A stretch of 64,000 bases of DNA from NCBI RefSeq assembly GCF_964340395.1, contig NC_135555.1, forward strand, positions 9,723,931 to 9,787,930. Reading direction: 5' to 3'. Under the pieces are notes generated by a model. The model was given only the letters and a program-made list of their open reading frames with translations, was not told where the DNA came from and did no database searches. Source of the DNA: Glandiceps talaboti (Eukaryota > Hemichordata > Enteropneusta > Spengelidae). Made by a program: the position numbers and the translations under genes. Positions 1-14,800 of the stretch are shown piece after piece; positions within the stretch are counted from its first letter, which is position 1, and every line of letters begins with the position of its first letter.

Positions 1-3000
1 CTATACTCAGTTTGCCCCCCCCCCCCACCTCACAATGGTTTAACCTATATATTTTACTAAGTGTACATGTTCAAAATGAGCTAATCTGCCATTACATATA
101 ATACAATGACTCGCTTTAATTACCATGGAAACTCACTAATGCAGTAATTCCTATCAGTCTGCGGTTCAAATGTTTGATTGTCTGGACAGCTGTCTATGTC
201 AGCAATGTAGTGAAGATTTTTCAACCAATAATATTTCTTGAATATCTATCGCAAAGTAATAAAATTGTTCTCGTTATAAATTCTCGGTCAAATGTTCGTG
301 TATGGATATTGCACTACATAATAAAGATTTTGGACATTTTTCAATTCTGTAGAGGTATACAAATGATGGAACAACCACAGAATTTATCCCACTCTGGTAA
401 CTAAACTTCTGACAATGCCATTGAGATATTGATAAAAATTTCAGATTCTTCTCCACAATTTTCTGACTATGAGAAGTAATGCCATATTTTATATCTAAAC
501 TGAGCCTAGAGCCAAAAAACACTGTTCACATTCTCACAGAATTTATCCTCTCGTGGTTTATTTCTAGAAATTTTTGAGATTCAATAAGCAGACTATACCT
601 TTATGCCTAGACAATAGCATTCACTATTTGGACATGGCAGAATTACATATCATAAGTAAATATTCTGTCCACACATCTTAATGGAGGAGATGCTTATATC
701 TGTGGGAGATAAACAACTACACACGATTTTACGATGAATGATGCTCAGTAAATAATGTTGATATGATAACTATCTATTTTTCACAAAGCTAGTAAGGTGA
801 ATTGAAACTGAGGTACATGTAGTGTAAATCTAAAATTTATGAATCAGTACCTCGTTTTCAACGTCATACTGCTAAGGAACAAGAGATGATAGGAGCATAC
901 AATTTTGTCAAATTTATGTTTGAAATCTGAAGAATTTAAAACATCCAGAAACATTCTGACCTTGCAGTTTGTTGTCAAGTTACACTTTTTTATAGATATT
1001 TTAAAAGAATTGTTGTTAAATTTTTATAATCATGTGATGATACTGAGAATTCATTAATAACCTTAAATCCTGGACATATTTCTGTCAGCAAATATCAATA
1101 AAGTGTTGATCTAAAACTAATTCCTACTTTTCTAGAGAAAATGTCAATTACACCAATTTTTTGATTTTCAGGTCTTTGGGCAACAACCCCTAGCTGATAT
1201 TACAGGCCCATGATTCAATCCTTGGTCCTTGTATTAGTGTTATTTTATCAGTGAAACTGCTGGATCATTCTTTTTTGTGTAGGATCAACTCTTGCTATGG
1301 CTTTGCCGGACATCTGTTAACCTAAATTTTGATCCAATAATTTTATGGAATGACAAACAAGACCAGATGTTATTGTGTATAGATTTTGTATACATGTATC
1401 TTTGTGAGAAATTTACAATAATAATCTCATAGTGATTTAACTAAGGACAGTGAATAGATAAAATCTGCCTCAGTTCTAAGAATTCCCAAACAACATAAAA
1501 ATGTAGCCTAAGAAGATATTGGAAATGATGACATTTACCTGATTCCCCTCCCCTTTTCCTGTTACAATGTTTCCTAATCTTAGTGCAAACATTGCATCTG
1601 ACCACAACTTTCAGAGTTGCCGTGAAGAAAAATCTCTGAGAAAAATAACTTCTTTCACATCATCCTTTCACGTACCATTACTAATACTAATAGGGGCAAG
1701 TTTCACATGATAAAAACTGAAAACTTCAGATAAAATAGTGTGTCCATCACTTGCAATATATGACACCTCTTACATTAGTAGCATAAAATCAAAGAAACCT
1801 CTAATGTGAGTAGTCATCACCTTTGCATTAATGAAATTGCTGCAGGGCTATTGGAGTCACTTACGTTCTTATATTTCACCAAATTACCATCTGCACATAT
1901 GCGTATCTCTTTTACATTTGACTACAACTCCATCTATTAAATTCAAACATTTCAGCTAGAATACAATGTTTCACATTTTGGCCCCACTTAGTCGTGGCTA
2001 ATGGACAATTTTTAACCACAAAGGTAAAAGCTACATCACCTATGTAAGCTTTAAGGTAACGATTCACACTACATAAATCTCTCTTATATTACCTGTAATT
2101 ACTTAAAATTTGCTGCTTAAAGTGATTCTATTTTCACATTTATTTTGGCAAAGAATGTGTTATAGCTAATATGTTTTGAGCCAAAATACATAATGTTCAC
2201 AGTATTTTCAATGTTTTACTACAGATTCATCTTGACAAGACAACATAATGGGTGATACACACAAGACAAAGGTTAACAACATATATCCCAATAAAGTCCC
2301 TGTTGCTATGGGTGACAACACACACGGCATGAAATGCATTTTTATTCTGAATTCTATCATTTCCATATATCAAACTTCACATTACGTGTCATTTTGTAAA
2401 ATTCTTCTACATTCCTTGTGACTTGCATTCTTGAACTGTATCTTATTCAGCTGTGCACTGAAGTACTCTCCTCCTCCAATGAAAAAAAATCATATTCTGG
2501 ACAATTGTGCAAAGCCAGTTTGCTTAGAAATTAGTTCTTTGATGTGTACACGTAGATGTACTCACTTCAGGAGGTTGGAAATTTGCAAAGACGCACTGCA
2601 GAAGTAAGTGCAAGTGTGAACGTGTCAACTTTGTGACTGCCCACTATAACGATATGAGTTACATTGTGAATAACAAGCTTCAGACATTGGTTGAAAAAAA
2701 AGACATTATTTACTTGTGTTTGATGTACAAATGTAGACTGTGTGGAAGATTTAAATCCCAACAGTCAGTCTGATTCATTGAACATTACGGTATATGTTGT
2801 AGTACAGCTGTAACTTCACACATTTTATCATTAATCACAGCTTTAGATGAAATAACTGCATCCCAATACGGTTCTCTTGGCATATTCACATGTGACATAC
2901 AAGCAGGATAAATGAATGAGTGAGATTTATAGGAGTTATGCAATGACAATTTTAAGTGCTAATAGTGTTCAATAGGATAGCGGCTCGAAATTACTAGTCT

Positions 3001-3169
3001 ACCGCATATACACTACTAAAACATTTATCTAGACAACTAAATTTATATGGAGATAGTCTGTTAGACCAATGGAATCAATAGAAAACTCTAACAAAACTGT
3101 TAACATGGCTAAATCTGATTGCCTAGTATGTGTATCAAATTCATGCTGAATATTTTATATCATACATGT

Positions 3170-3430
3170 ACAACTGCTCATGCTTGCATTTAGAGGTATT
3201 CAAGAACACATAGTCTACTAAATATTGCATCTACATGTACACTACCAAATGCAAAGTAGTAGGAGTCCAGAGCACATAGGGTACTGAACATTGTATGTAG
3301 ACTACCAAAGTAGCAATAGTCCAGGGCACATGACTACTAAAAACATTGTATCTACATGTAGACTACCAAAGTAGCATTAGTCCAGGTCACATAGGCTATT
3401 AAACATTGTAGCTAGTCTACTAAATTTACA
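3170..3430 (+). repeat. Diverged copies of the 54-bp satellite family
   Basis: Four to five imperfect units share CTACCAAA, AGTCCAG, CACATAG and ACTAAACATTGTA with the array at 9325-10075. They are followed by a flank (AATCAATAGAAAACTGTAG) that also follows the other copies. Confidence 0.75.
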
Positions 3431-4977
3431 AGGTGTAAGTCAGTTTAATGGACCAACAGAAATCAATAGAAAACTGTAGGTGAAACAGTTCACTTATGGC
3501 TAAACCAGACTACCAAGCATAGATGCTAGATGGTACAGCAATTATCTCCAATGATAAATGACCTGTTCGCTGACTGTATTTACACAAGAGTTTTCAGAGA
3601 TTGCTTTAGATGAAACAGTGTGACTTGTTAAGCCACTCGAATGTATTTGATGGTTTGGATGAGTCATTAACAATGCTGACATTACCTTCTACGTCTATAT
3701 GACTACATGTAGGTACTTTTATTGACTTCTAGTAAAGCATGAACATTGATACTTATAAGTATAACATCAAAATACAAATTAACAACAGGAATTGGAACAA
3801 CATTTGATGTAATATTTTTCTCAAAAGGATGGCTTTAGTATGATTATAAAACCCTGTGTAAGGTAAATTTTCATTTCATTCCAAATACAATGGAGAAAAA
3901 GTAATAGTACCACAAATATTTGACTGACTGCTTCAGTTTCAGTCATAACCCACTATTCAGAATATTACTCTAGCAACCCAGGTCTCCGTTTAATGGGATA
4001 GAGACCTACTAAAATTATGTAAATCTAATTACCCTGTTATCAGGAAAGTGTAAACATTAAAAGTCACCAAAATGTACAGACAAGATAATGCATGTCATAG
4101 AAAATGTTACCCTACTGTTAGTACAATTAAACCAATGCACATTCAACAGCTTGTATCAACATATCACAACAATAGTAAACCGAGACCTCAATTGTCAGAG
4201 TAGTAGTGACAAACAAAACAATGTGTTCTTTATTCCTTGGTTGTTCTACATCATGACAATATATCATTGGCTCTGTAGTGCTCAAAATATGAGTACATGA
4301 CGATGTACTGTACCAGTATAATTTCCCAATTTCTTTCTTCTTTCAACCAGACAATATTCTTGATGCAAGGGTTTGTCACTTCTCATCTTTTGACTTTAAC
4401 TGACAAGGCCCCTTAGGTCACTCATATTTCCCTTGGCTAAATAAAGAAAGACAGTGGGGAACAATATCCAATTGAACACGTATTCATATACAATGTACAT
4501 TATACTTCTGTGTATGGTATGGTATGGTAAAACTCGCCGACAGTGGTATTCATAATTGGAGAGACATGCTGACAATGTTTTCACCTAGACAGATTTCTGA
4601 TTTGACAAAACTCAGGTACACACTGCTTAAATTATGTTATGAAAGAATGAACATTTTTCCTGGCAGGGACACATCTAAACATGCACTTAATGTAAAATGC
4701 TATTGACAACAAGAATATTGTGTTACCAGCAAAATATATATACATTGTGCAGGTACATACATGTATCTATGCATCAAACTAAACATATGTCAAATTTGTA
4801 ATTAGCTGTTAATGAGATATCTAAAAATTTAATTTAATGCATTCTAATATTAAAGGCTTTCTGTCATATTTTTAAGTATTTAAATATCACTCTCTGATAT
4901 TCTCTCCTAGGAAACATGGTAACTCACTTAAGTTAAGCTTAACATTGTACAAAATAATGTATACCATAGAAGTGTTT

Positions 4978-5253
4978 ATATGGTATATTCCTACGCTTGC
5001 ACTATGCTCAAAGCACTTTACAATGATTACCCCTGGTACGGACCTTTAGTGGCACAACAGCCCTTTATACCAGTACCTCCTCAACTCCCAGAGGAGCATA
5101 CAATCCACTACAGCCTTTATAAGTGCATACATTTAAATGATATCATTTACCCAGCAACCTCTATCCTACCAGGTCCCCATCTATACAGGAGGGCTGAATG
5201 GTGAAGATAGTAGATTCCAAGCCAGCCCTTCTGATCATTTCACCATCATGACC
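4978..5253 (-). mobile_element. SINE remnant, same family as the SINE at 32437
   Basis: The reverse complement matches the body and 3' part of the intact SINE: GGGACCTGGTAGGAT, GGATTGTATGCTCC, GGGAGTTGAGGA, GGGCTGTTGTGC and TTGTAAAGTGCTTTGAGCA. The tRNA-like head is decayed. Confidence 0.8.
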
Positions 5254-5719
5254 CAATAATTATTATTTTTTTAATTAGACTATAAAATATTTATCTTACA
5301 TCTCAAAACACGACAGGGTTGTCGAAATATGAATTCATAGCCTAACTTTTGATTATCAAAGTAGTTGATTACATGCTTGATAGTCTAGCAATAAATATTA
5401 AACAGTCAGCTTGGGTACACATGATATTCAATAGACACACAACACTGAACAAACTAATTGAGATCATAAATTTTCCAGACATACCCTAATAGTTGCAAGG
5501 AGGGAATTGCAAGTGGTTTAAGGGAGTAATTAAAGAATAATTTGCCAAGAAAAACTATAACTATTAAACAGTAACAAAGATTAATTTTTAAAAAATTCAA
5601 AAGCATTATTTATGTAATACAAGTCCCATCGACTAGACTATCTTTTTATTTTTGAAAATATGTCATTTTTAATACTCAAAATATAATTTTACGTCAGGTA
5701 TTAAAGTGACAGTCCTCGC

Positions 5720-6540
5720 TCTTGAGTTTGATTTTGATGTGTACTGACAAGAAAAGACCTCATAACATTAATGATTTTTGAACTTTGTTAGTTAACATAC
5801 TGAAAACTTCTTTTCTCACTAACAGCTCTTACAACTTCAAGTTTGATTTTGATGTTAGCCTGGTTACATCATTATATGTGATATTGCTTTGCTGTCTTAC
5901 TAACCACTTGTAAATGATTAATTTAGCCACACCCCAACAACAGTTATCAATTTGCCTGTTTGGACATATTTACATAATATTCACCACATGTAAATCATGT
6001 TGCTCTTACGCTAATCTCAATGAAGGTACATTTACATACTAACTTCATTTGAATATGATCAATTAGGCTGATGTACGTTATCACTCCCCGTTGCAACCAA
6101 TCAGTTTGAATTCATTTTTTCAGTTTGAGTTTAAGCTTACAATTTTCAACCCATATTAATCGTTTGCCATCAGTAGCGATACAAGTGGTTAGTGAGAAAG
6201 CGAAGCAAAATAACAGATGCCCATGTAAACAGGCTATTTTGACGTGTACAAATACAAAAAGATCTTATAACTTCAAATGATTCCAAAGATTTGTTGAAAA
6301 TAAAGAAAATTTCTAATACTGATGATAGATTGTCATGATAAACAAGAGAAAGTAAGGTATTAAAAGGAGTTCAGCTCTTCTAACATGTTTGATTTTGATG
6401 TGTACAGATACATAAAAAGATTTTCAACAGCATTCATGATTACGCAGATTGTTGAAAATGCAGAATTTTTTTGTCACTGGTGATAAGTTTTTCATGGGAA
6501 AGCACAGGAAAGTGAGGTGAAGAAGTTCAATCGTATATGG
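5720..6540 (+). repeat. Diverged tandem repeat keyed by TTTGATTTTGATGTGTAC
   Basis: Starts of the key motif at 5727, 5842 and 6388 become spaced about 115 and 156 bases once the 390-base insertion (element plus one target copy) is removed. Units also share AAAAGATCTTATAAC-like and TTGTTGAAAAT segments and a TGATGATAGATTGTCATG-like segment. Confidence 0.6.
5856..6236. mobile_element. 381-bp MITE with about 55-bp terminal inverted repeats and 9-bp target duplication
   Basis: The left end TAGCCTGGTTACAT and the right end ATGTAAACAGGCTA are inverted copies. The similarity runs inward through GCTTTGCTGTCTTACTAACC and ACTTGTA. Flanks are TTTTGATGT (5847-5855) and TTTTGACGT (6237-6245), a 9-bp duplication with one mismatch. 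There is no coding capacity. A 9-bp duplication suggests a Mutator-like source, but this is inference. Confidence 0.85.
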
Positions 6541-6817
6541 ATCTTTTTATTGTGTGTCTCAGCTGCCAATCCATCAGACATAAATGCCTCTTAAATTTTA
6601 GTGAACAAAGATGACAGACAGTACAAATGTATGTTGAATGAAGGGAAATACGGATCATGATGACTGCCAATTTTTCTACTAAATTTTTACGATCTACTGT
6701 TCAGTTTATGATGCTGTGCTGATTAGGAGACATGCTATAAAATCTTGAAGTACAAACTGCTGGCAGATATGTATTTTCTCATTAGGTAACGTGGTAACCA
6801 ATACATGGGCCTTTATG

Positions 6818-6932
<115 letters not shown>

Positions 6933-7306
6933 CATTTTTAAATACTGGGTTTAACCAATGCTGTCTGTCTGTGTCTGTATCAGTCTCATATTTACATACT
7001 GGATTGGCCAACACTGACGTTAATATACTGCGCAGGGCTGGTGTATGAATATTAACACTTCCAATTACGAATACATGTTGGTAAGGAGTGCTGGCCTAGT
7101 GTTAAACCCATGCTGGCCAAGTTTGGCATTGAACTAGGCCAATGCTAGCCAAGCAAATTTTACATATTATCTTTTGACCGAGAATCTTGTGGTTACAAAA
7201 GTAAAGGTATACTAGAAGCTAAATGAATGTGTTAGTGGCCTAATATGCAACTAAAAATGTTGAATTTTTGGCATAATTCTGATTTAATACTAGATTGTAT
7301 ACTCAC

Positions 7307-7492
7307 CGGATCCGACATCATACACTTAGCATGTGATGCTCCTCCAAGGAAAATGAGAGTATTGAAAATAACCATGTTGATGGAAGAATACACTGGGGAA
7401 TAGGCCGGAAGTAGTACTACATAATTGATAACAAATACTCCATACAATAGTAGTAAATATGTGAAAACTGCACAAATAATACCACAAGGATC
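7307..7492 (-). CDS. ZDHHC3/7-like coding exon 3 (first two membrane helices)
   Basis: It encodes 62 residues between a TTGTAG acceptor and a GTGAGT donor. It has two hydrophobic helices separated by a short lumenal loop (LLPAYSPVYSS). The spacing and the residues N, ASH and SDP match ZDHHC3/7 transmembrane helices 1 and 2. The usual LTDP is MSDP here. The phase-0 end is where the GAVPKGNATKE-like exon would follow, outside the window. Confidence 0.9.
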
Positions 7493-8754
7493 CTACAATA
7501 CAACAGAGAAAAAAAAGGATTTTTAACTTAATATACAAAGTTTTTTTACACATGGTATTTCAACTAGGGCTCAAAATTAACTTTTTCTTTTGGTAGTCCC
7601 TTGGTAGCAAGGATGGTGACCAGTAGTCCCATATTTCTGAACTAAAAAGAGACTTCCTCAATTGGGAACTTGCAAACCCGCCATGTTGAATGTTGCATCA
7701 TGGGAAAAGTGATAATAAATACTAATCAATAAGTATTGTAATCAATGTTGATACATTGTTTGTAACCACAAATACTCAATTCACAGTCAAACTGACCATT
7801 GTTGGAGGTTTTTTTGTCAGTAGCTCCAGATTAGGTATTACGATAACCACAGATAATCCCATAGTCCTTTGTGTCTGAGCATGCTCAGTCTGGATTGCAA
7901 TTTCCCTATTGGAAATAGGTATCATGAAAATACTTGCATGTCTGTAAATCTACCAGCCATTAAATCATTGCATAATCAGTGGTAGCCTGAGTGGGCTACC
8001 AGCTGCAAATCATGGTAGCCCCATTACAAGAATTGGTAGTCTGTGGATATGGGACTACCTTTAATTTCAAGCCCTGTATTTTGCAATAGAATGTACCTCA
8101 CTGACCAATTTCTCTGAAAATCAAATTCCAAACTTTGCCATATGAAAGCTTGTTTTCTGTCTCTTTGAAATAATGGCAGAAAGTTTGAAGTTCACCATCT
8201 GATTTTCAAGGAAATTAATACTCTTTTATTTTCTCTTAGAGTCATCTGGTGGCCATATTGGATTCTAAAATGGCTTCATTTTTCTGTAAATTTGACACTT
8301 ATTTTCCAAAATCTAAGCGGCAACCTCCATTTTTTGTTTTTTTATCGAAACTAAAAATGGGTTGAAATTTGAACAAAATAACAGCAAGATTTTTATTTCT
8401 AAAGCATGTACTACCTTAAGATAAAACAACAATCTGAGATTGGATGGACAACTGGAATTATTAGATGTGCTTGGTGAAAGTCTAATATACACACATACAC
8501 ACAGACACAAACAGACCCATGCACACATGCATACACACCAGTGTGCCCTCTAATGATAGCCAAATTTTGTTGTTCTGGGTCAAACTGATAAAAAATGGCA
8601 TTTCTGATGAGTCACCACATAGTAAGAGATGGGGGAAACATCAAATTTCGGTGCGTCACTAGAAATTGTGTGCGTCAGTGGCGTGTCACATCAAATTTTG
8701 GTGCGTCACTAGTAATTGTGTGCATCAGTAGCACGTCAATTGGCTTAGAGGACA

Positions 8755-8822
<68 letters not shown>

Positions 8823-11800
8823 GATACACACACAATGCTTTAATTACAGCATAAGAAAGTAAGCTGTGCAAAAACAAAACTTTCATGATTCAGATTGATG
8901 TCCAATTCATAAAATTCTGAATTCAAAATAGTTGATGGATAAAAAGTTTTCTTACATTATAACAATTGCTATGACTATGTGTTAGAGGCACTTTGTCAGT
9001 CGCCAGTATGACGGAGGAAATTGAAACTTGGGATTAAGAATAAGATGAACAATTTTCTTTCGCTGTGAAATTTTTATGAGAAAGAACGATGATGGTTATT
9101 TGAGGTTAAAGGTTAAAAAAAGGTCAAAAGTAATTTCTAACTTCCATTAAAACATCACTGGATGTATCATTTACGGATTACTTTACCAAGTAAATTATTC
9201 TTAGCCTCCACATGGGATTTCAATACATGGTTCTTTAATTAAACTATGACAACTATCATCATCAAATATGTTACATTAAAACTTTACAATACATGTATAT
9301 CTTTTATATTAGGCCAAGGCTCAATATTAGCAGTAGTCCAAGGCATATATCATGACTACTAAACATTGCATCTAAACTACCAAATGAGCAGTAGTCCAGG
9401 ACACATAGACCACTAAACATTGTATCTAGACTACCAAATTAACAGTAGTCCAGGACACATAGACTACTAAACATTGTATCTTGACTACCAAATTAGCAGT
9501 AGTCCAGGACACATAGACTACTAAACATTGTATCTAAACTACCAAATTAACAGTAGTCCAGGACACATAGACTACTAAACATTGTATCTAGACTACCAAA
9601 TTAGCAGTAGTCCAAGGCACATAGACTACTAAACATTATATCTAAACTACCAAATTAACAGTAGTCCAGGACACATAGACTACTAAACATTGTATCTAAA
9701 CTACCAAATTAGCAGTAGTCCAGGACACATAGACTACTAAACATTGTATCTAAACTACCAAATTAGCAGTAGTCCAGGACACATAGACTACTAAACATTG
9801 TATCTAAACTACCAAATTAGCAGTAGTCCAGGACACATAGACTACTAAACATTGTATCTAGACTACCAAATTAGCAGTGGTCCAGGACACATAGATTACT
9901 AAACATTGTATCTAAACTACCAAATTAGCAGTAGTCCAGGACACATAGACTACTAAACATTGTATCTAAACTACCAAATTAGCAGTAGTCCAGCGCACAC
10001 AGACTACTACTACACACGGTATCTAAACTACTAAATTAGCGGTAGTCCATGACTCTTAGACTACTAAACATTGTACATGTAGCTAGACTAACAGATTTGT
10101 ACAATGGTAGTCTGTTAGAGCAAAGTGAATCAATAGAAAATTGTAGCTCAAACAGTTGGCTGAATATTGCATCTAGACTATTGAATTTTAAAACTTAGGG
10201 GCAGCCTGTTAGACCAATGGAAATCAACAGAAAATTCTCACTGAAACAGTTCACTTGACTATTAATATCCGACTACTCAACATAGAAATTAAATTCAAGT
10301 CCTACACAATATAGACAAGCAATTAGACAGATTGCTGAAGCCATGTGGTTGGGTAAGTCCTAGCTAGTTTAACTCTTGGTCACAAATACACAGGGGTAGG
10401 TATCTATACTTCTGTTTAATACATATCATAATTTGACATACATGATTAAAATGCAAAACATGGACATTAAAAAAAATTAAAAAAATTAAAAAAAAGTTGT
10501 GTAATATTAATTAGAAGTTACTTATTATATCAGGGTCATATTACAGTTCATTTGTAGGAGTACATTATACAACAATTTAGGATATTACTCTCACTAATGA
10601 CAATCTTAGGAAATTATGTAACAACCAATTGAGTGTTAGCTATTGTTAGATTTGCTCAACACCATGTACGTAAATCTATATTTGTAGCGGAATATCGTAA
10701 CTGCTGTAGTTTTTTTCACAAATAACAATTTCAATTTCAATCACTATTACTGTAAATGTATACAACCTTTTCACATTTCTTTCAAACTTTACCATGGTTT
10801 CATAAATGTAGAAGGGGAAAGGGAGACTGATTATCAAATGCAACACAGCTTTCAATACACTGGATCATTACTTTAGATAAAACAGAGGTAGAAATGATAC
10901 TGAGGAACTTGAGGGTCTTATATTTCACCAGCATCGAACAGACAGAACACTTTCCAATATGTGCAATGAGGAGTAATTGTGTTTACCAAGTATAAATGTA
11001 CATGTACAACAGCCTAGGTATATGCACTACATATATGTGTTCATGCAGAACAAGCAACTTGAGTTTTATGATATGTATACATGCAGAACATGCAACTTGA
11101 GATTTATATGTTATTGTATACATACATCTACTGAGTGCTATACCCTATAAAGTACATATACATTAGTCTCGAAATTATATGTGTTGGCTCCTTTTCTACA
11201 ATCCTCTCTCTCTATGTATAATCAAATGGACAAATTCTACTGAAATCCCTTGCTGAGGAAAGGGTGAACAGTGCATGTCAGTAGTAATCTATCACACATT
11301 GACAGGTGGTTGTAATTGGTTACTTCTTTCTGTTTACTACAAACTCAACCTTTAGTCTTAAAGTCATATGTGAGAATGTGGTAACATCATTACAATGATA
11401 TCAATGCTCCAATAGCATTAAACTTCTGCTGTTAGTACACATGGTAAAGAACAGAATGTCGTGCCACAGAAAGCCAATACTATGGGAGAGAGATCGTAGA
11501 AAATGCACCCATATGTATAGTTCCTAGGCTGTGCGCACATACATGTACACAGACACACACATACAGCTTATATTGCATACTACCTACTGGTATCTCATTG
11601 GTGTGTTGTGACACAACTACTTATTATACTCACATCTAGATGTGTTTTGAGTTACTGTCACAGTCAGTAGAGTAAGTGTGGAGTTGTGTTAAAGGGGTAT
11701 ATAACTTTAAAGTATATAGTGTTCTGATTCATATCACTAAATCATTGCATTTTCCAATGCGTATACCACAGTACATGTAATGTCTGCTACTCTAAATAAT

Positions 11801-14800
11801 GAAAGCCAACTGAAGTAAACGACAGGTGAACTACTGAAAATGGGGAAAGTGAAAAATAGAGTATGTGTTGACCACTTGAGAGCAACGTTGGTTCTTGTGA
11901 GTGAGTATCATTATGTATCAATATGACAATTTTCATCAAAGTAGTGAGACCTGAAACCATTACAGATCAAATCGTTTTGCTTTGAAGAACAGGTAATAGA
12001 TAAAAATTCCTCTCCCCTAATAGAATGGCATCAGATCTGTGTTTTTAGGTTCTTAAGTGTATCCGTATAACAGCTTCAGACAGTGTTTAGTAGCTGCTGG
12101 ATTGTTATCTTCCGTTTCCCATTCTACTCATAACATCATAGATTTCCTACACTTTTAGTAATATTAGACTTTTATCTCATAGAACGGTTACTCCCAAAAC
12201 GTCAACTATCTATCACTTTATTGGACAGAAGACATTTTATCTCGATAAGGTTTTAGACAGAAATACATACATATATACATACCAAGAACAGATGACATGT
12301 TCCTAAGTACTCCACTACTTACTAACATGCTAGAAATATCGTACCGAAATTTCAACATGATTTTATTGATATCATTTAGTTTTTTCCTCTCAAAGCTGAA
12401 GCAGCTGGAGAAATATTTTGAATTTGACATTTGTATTTGCATACTTTAAGTTTCGTGATCTTTGATTAAAGTTGGCCATGCAAGTTTTGAAACCAAACAG
12501 TGACTGAGACTTAATTAGTATTATTGCTCTGATTGACAAAAAGAGAATGACAAATATAGAATTTATTAGGACCCACAGTGACAGTTGTGACTTGAAGTTA
12601 TTAAAGCATGACTAGAGGACTTCATTATTATACAGTCTCACAGTGTAGTATGAACTGTCTCTGTTTACGTACATTGTGCATTTGGATACATTGTATGTGT
12701 ACAAACATATACTATTAGTGACATTACATTAACTTGATGATGTATTGCTAATTAACCCAGTGTTTTGAATGAGAATGGGAAACCTTCATAGACAGCACTC
12801 TGTTCATGACAAATACAAGATAGCCATCCAGCTGGACTTAGTGTCTGCTCTCTATCACATACCAGTTATGTGGTCATTAATGTCTTTTTACTGATACAGA
12901 TACAGTTTGACAGTCATTTTACCAATAGGAGGGCTTGGAAGTACAACCAGCTAACAAGTGTATCTCAACAGTGCAGTATAAAACAGAAAAGGATTGAAGT
13001 CACTCATTCTTATTTTCGTGATTCTCAGTCTACAGAAAGTTCATAAACCAACTGTAGGGTTATGACATGAGTGAGGGCTTAATTAACTTGTGAGACCTCT
13101 AACATACAGATTTTATTCAAAGGACTTACTTTTATGAGTATTGTGTTTGGAGCTACTATCATTCATGCCATTAAACAGATAGTATCAGTTATAATCACCT
13201 GTCTGAATGAAATATGAGTGACATTGGGAGTCCCTTGCCAAGAGTTCTTGACCTGTATGATACATGTAAGACACTCAAGTCACAGAGTTCAATCTGGTTG
13301 ATCAAAGAAAAATATACTATGATCATAACTTGTACAAGTTAAGATTTAGCTGAGGATCCTGTTGTGTGGGGACTTTGCTCTCATTTCTGGATTCTAGGCT
13401 AGACAAGTTACTAGTAGATTTGTTTAATGTTCAGCGGTCACCTGGTGAAGTACTTTGATGACAAACACATGATAGTATTTTGTTGTGATTACTACATGTC
13501 TATTCCAACAAATTCTGACCACTGTGTTGAAAGTGGCTTGTTTGCATGAAGTTGTGATACATTTGGGGGAAAAACATCTTAGAAATCATGTACATTTCTA
13601 CTCATAAATTTGTGTGTCCCTAGTTGATAGTTAGATTTTCATTGTGCAAGACATGTGCATGTGACATAGGCAACTGCTAGACTAAGTGCACTTTCACATT
13701 TTAGCACAAAGTTTTGCCGCTAAATTTTCGGCACTACAGACGTTTTATGTACATGTAAACGTGATATCAGGACAGGGTTCCAAAACCCCTGAATACTGCA
13801 TCTACTGCCAATCTCAATGTATAGTAATAAAATTGACAAGAAGTACAGTAAAACTGCAATATCAAACTTTTGGCTGATGTTATATCTATACACTTCATGC
13901 CCATACGGTGAAATTCAAAATAGGTATAAGTTACAGATGACAAAAGTTGGTGTAATTTTATTTCATATGTTGCCATAAATTCTGATGGTAAACCCTGGCT
14001 AATGTCACAGAAACTTGTACCATTACGTATCTTATTCTATCTCCATGGCGATTACTCATAAATGTAGAAAATGTACCACTAAGCAAAGTACCATCCAAGC
14101 AGTGACTCATACGTATTATATGCATGATTGTAGCATTACATGTAACACATGCACCTAAATGTACGGTGGAACTAATGGGTACAAATTAACATTTGAAGCA
14201 TTCAAACAGATTGCCAGTCTTGGTGAACCGTAATGTCAAATCACATCTAATAGAACAGCATAAGACTGTCTACAGAAGCTAACTCAGGGAATGAAGAGAC
14301 ATCTACATGTACATGTAAGACTGACTAGAACTGGTACCTCAAGGACTCCACAGTCTAAACAGTATAAGACTGTCTGGAGCAGTTACCTGATGTTTGTAAG
14401 ACTCACTAAAACTGCTTAACTACATACCTCACAGATTGAATAGAATCATTCCATGTTTGTGATTTCAATGTACTAAATTGATAAATCTGTGCAATATATT
14501 GAAATGTCTGAACATGATTTATTTCACTACAATACTGTAGTTTTTCCACTCCAACAATGTGATTGGGTACTTCAAGAATTGGTGCTTCATTTGAATCTAA
14601 GTAGTACATTGGTGCTGCATTTGCATTTTAATTAGTGCATTGGTGCTTCATTTGCATTTTAATTAGTACATTGGTGCTTTATTTGCATTTTAATTAGTGC
14701 ATTGGTGCTTCATTTGCATCTAAATGGTGCTTGGTGCTTAATTTGCATTTAAATGACAAATGGACATTGTTACTTTTAGCCTTATGAAAAGCCTGAGAAA

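Noticed and set aside
4524-4706. 60-codon frame beginning MVKLADSGIH
   Set aside because: Start lies in a TATGG repeat; no conserved motif and no splice partners.
9325-10075. CRISPR-like regular array
   Set aside because: The 54-bp units are contiguous and near-identical throughout, without unique spacers, and the genome is eukaryotic.
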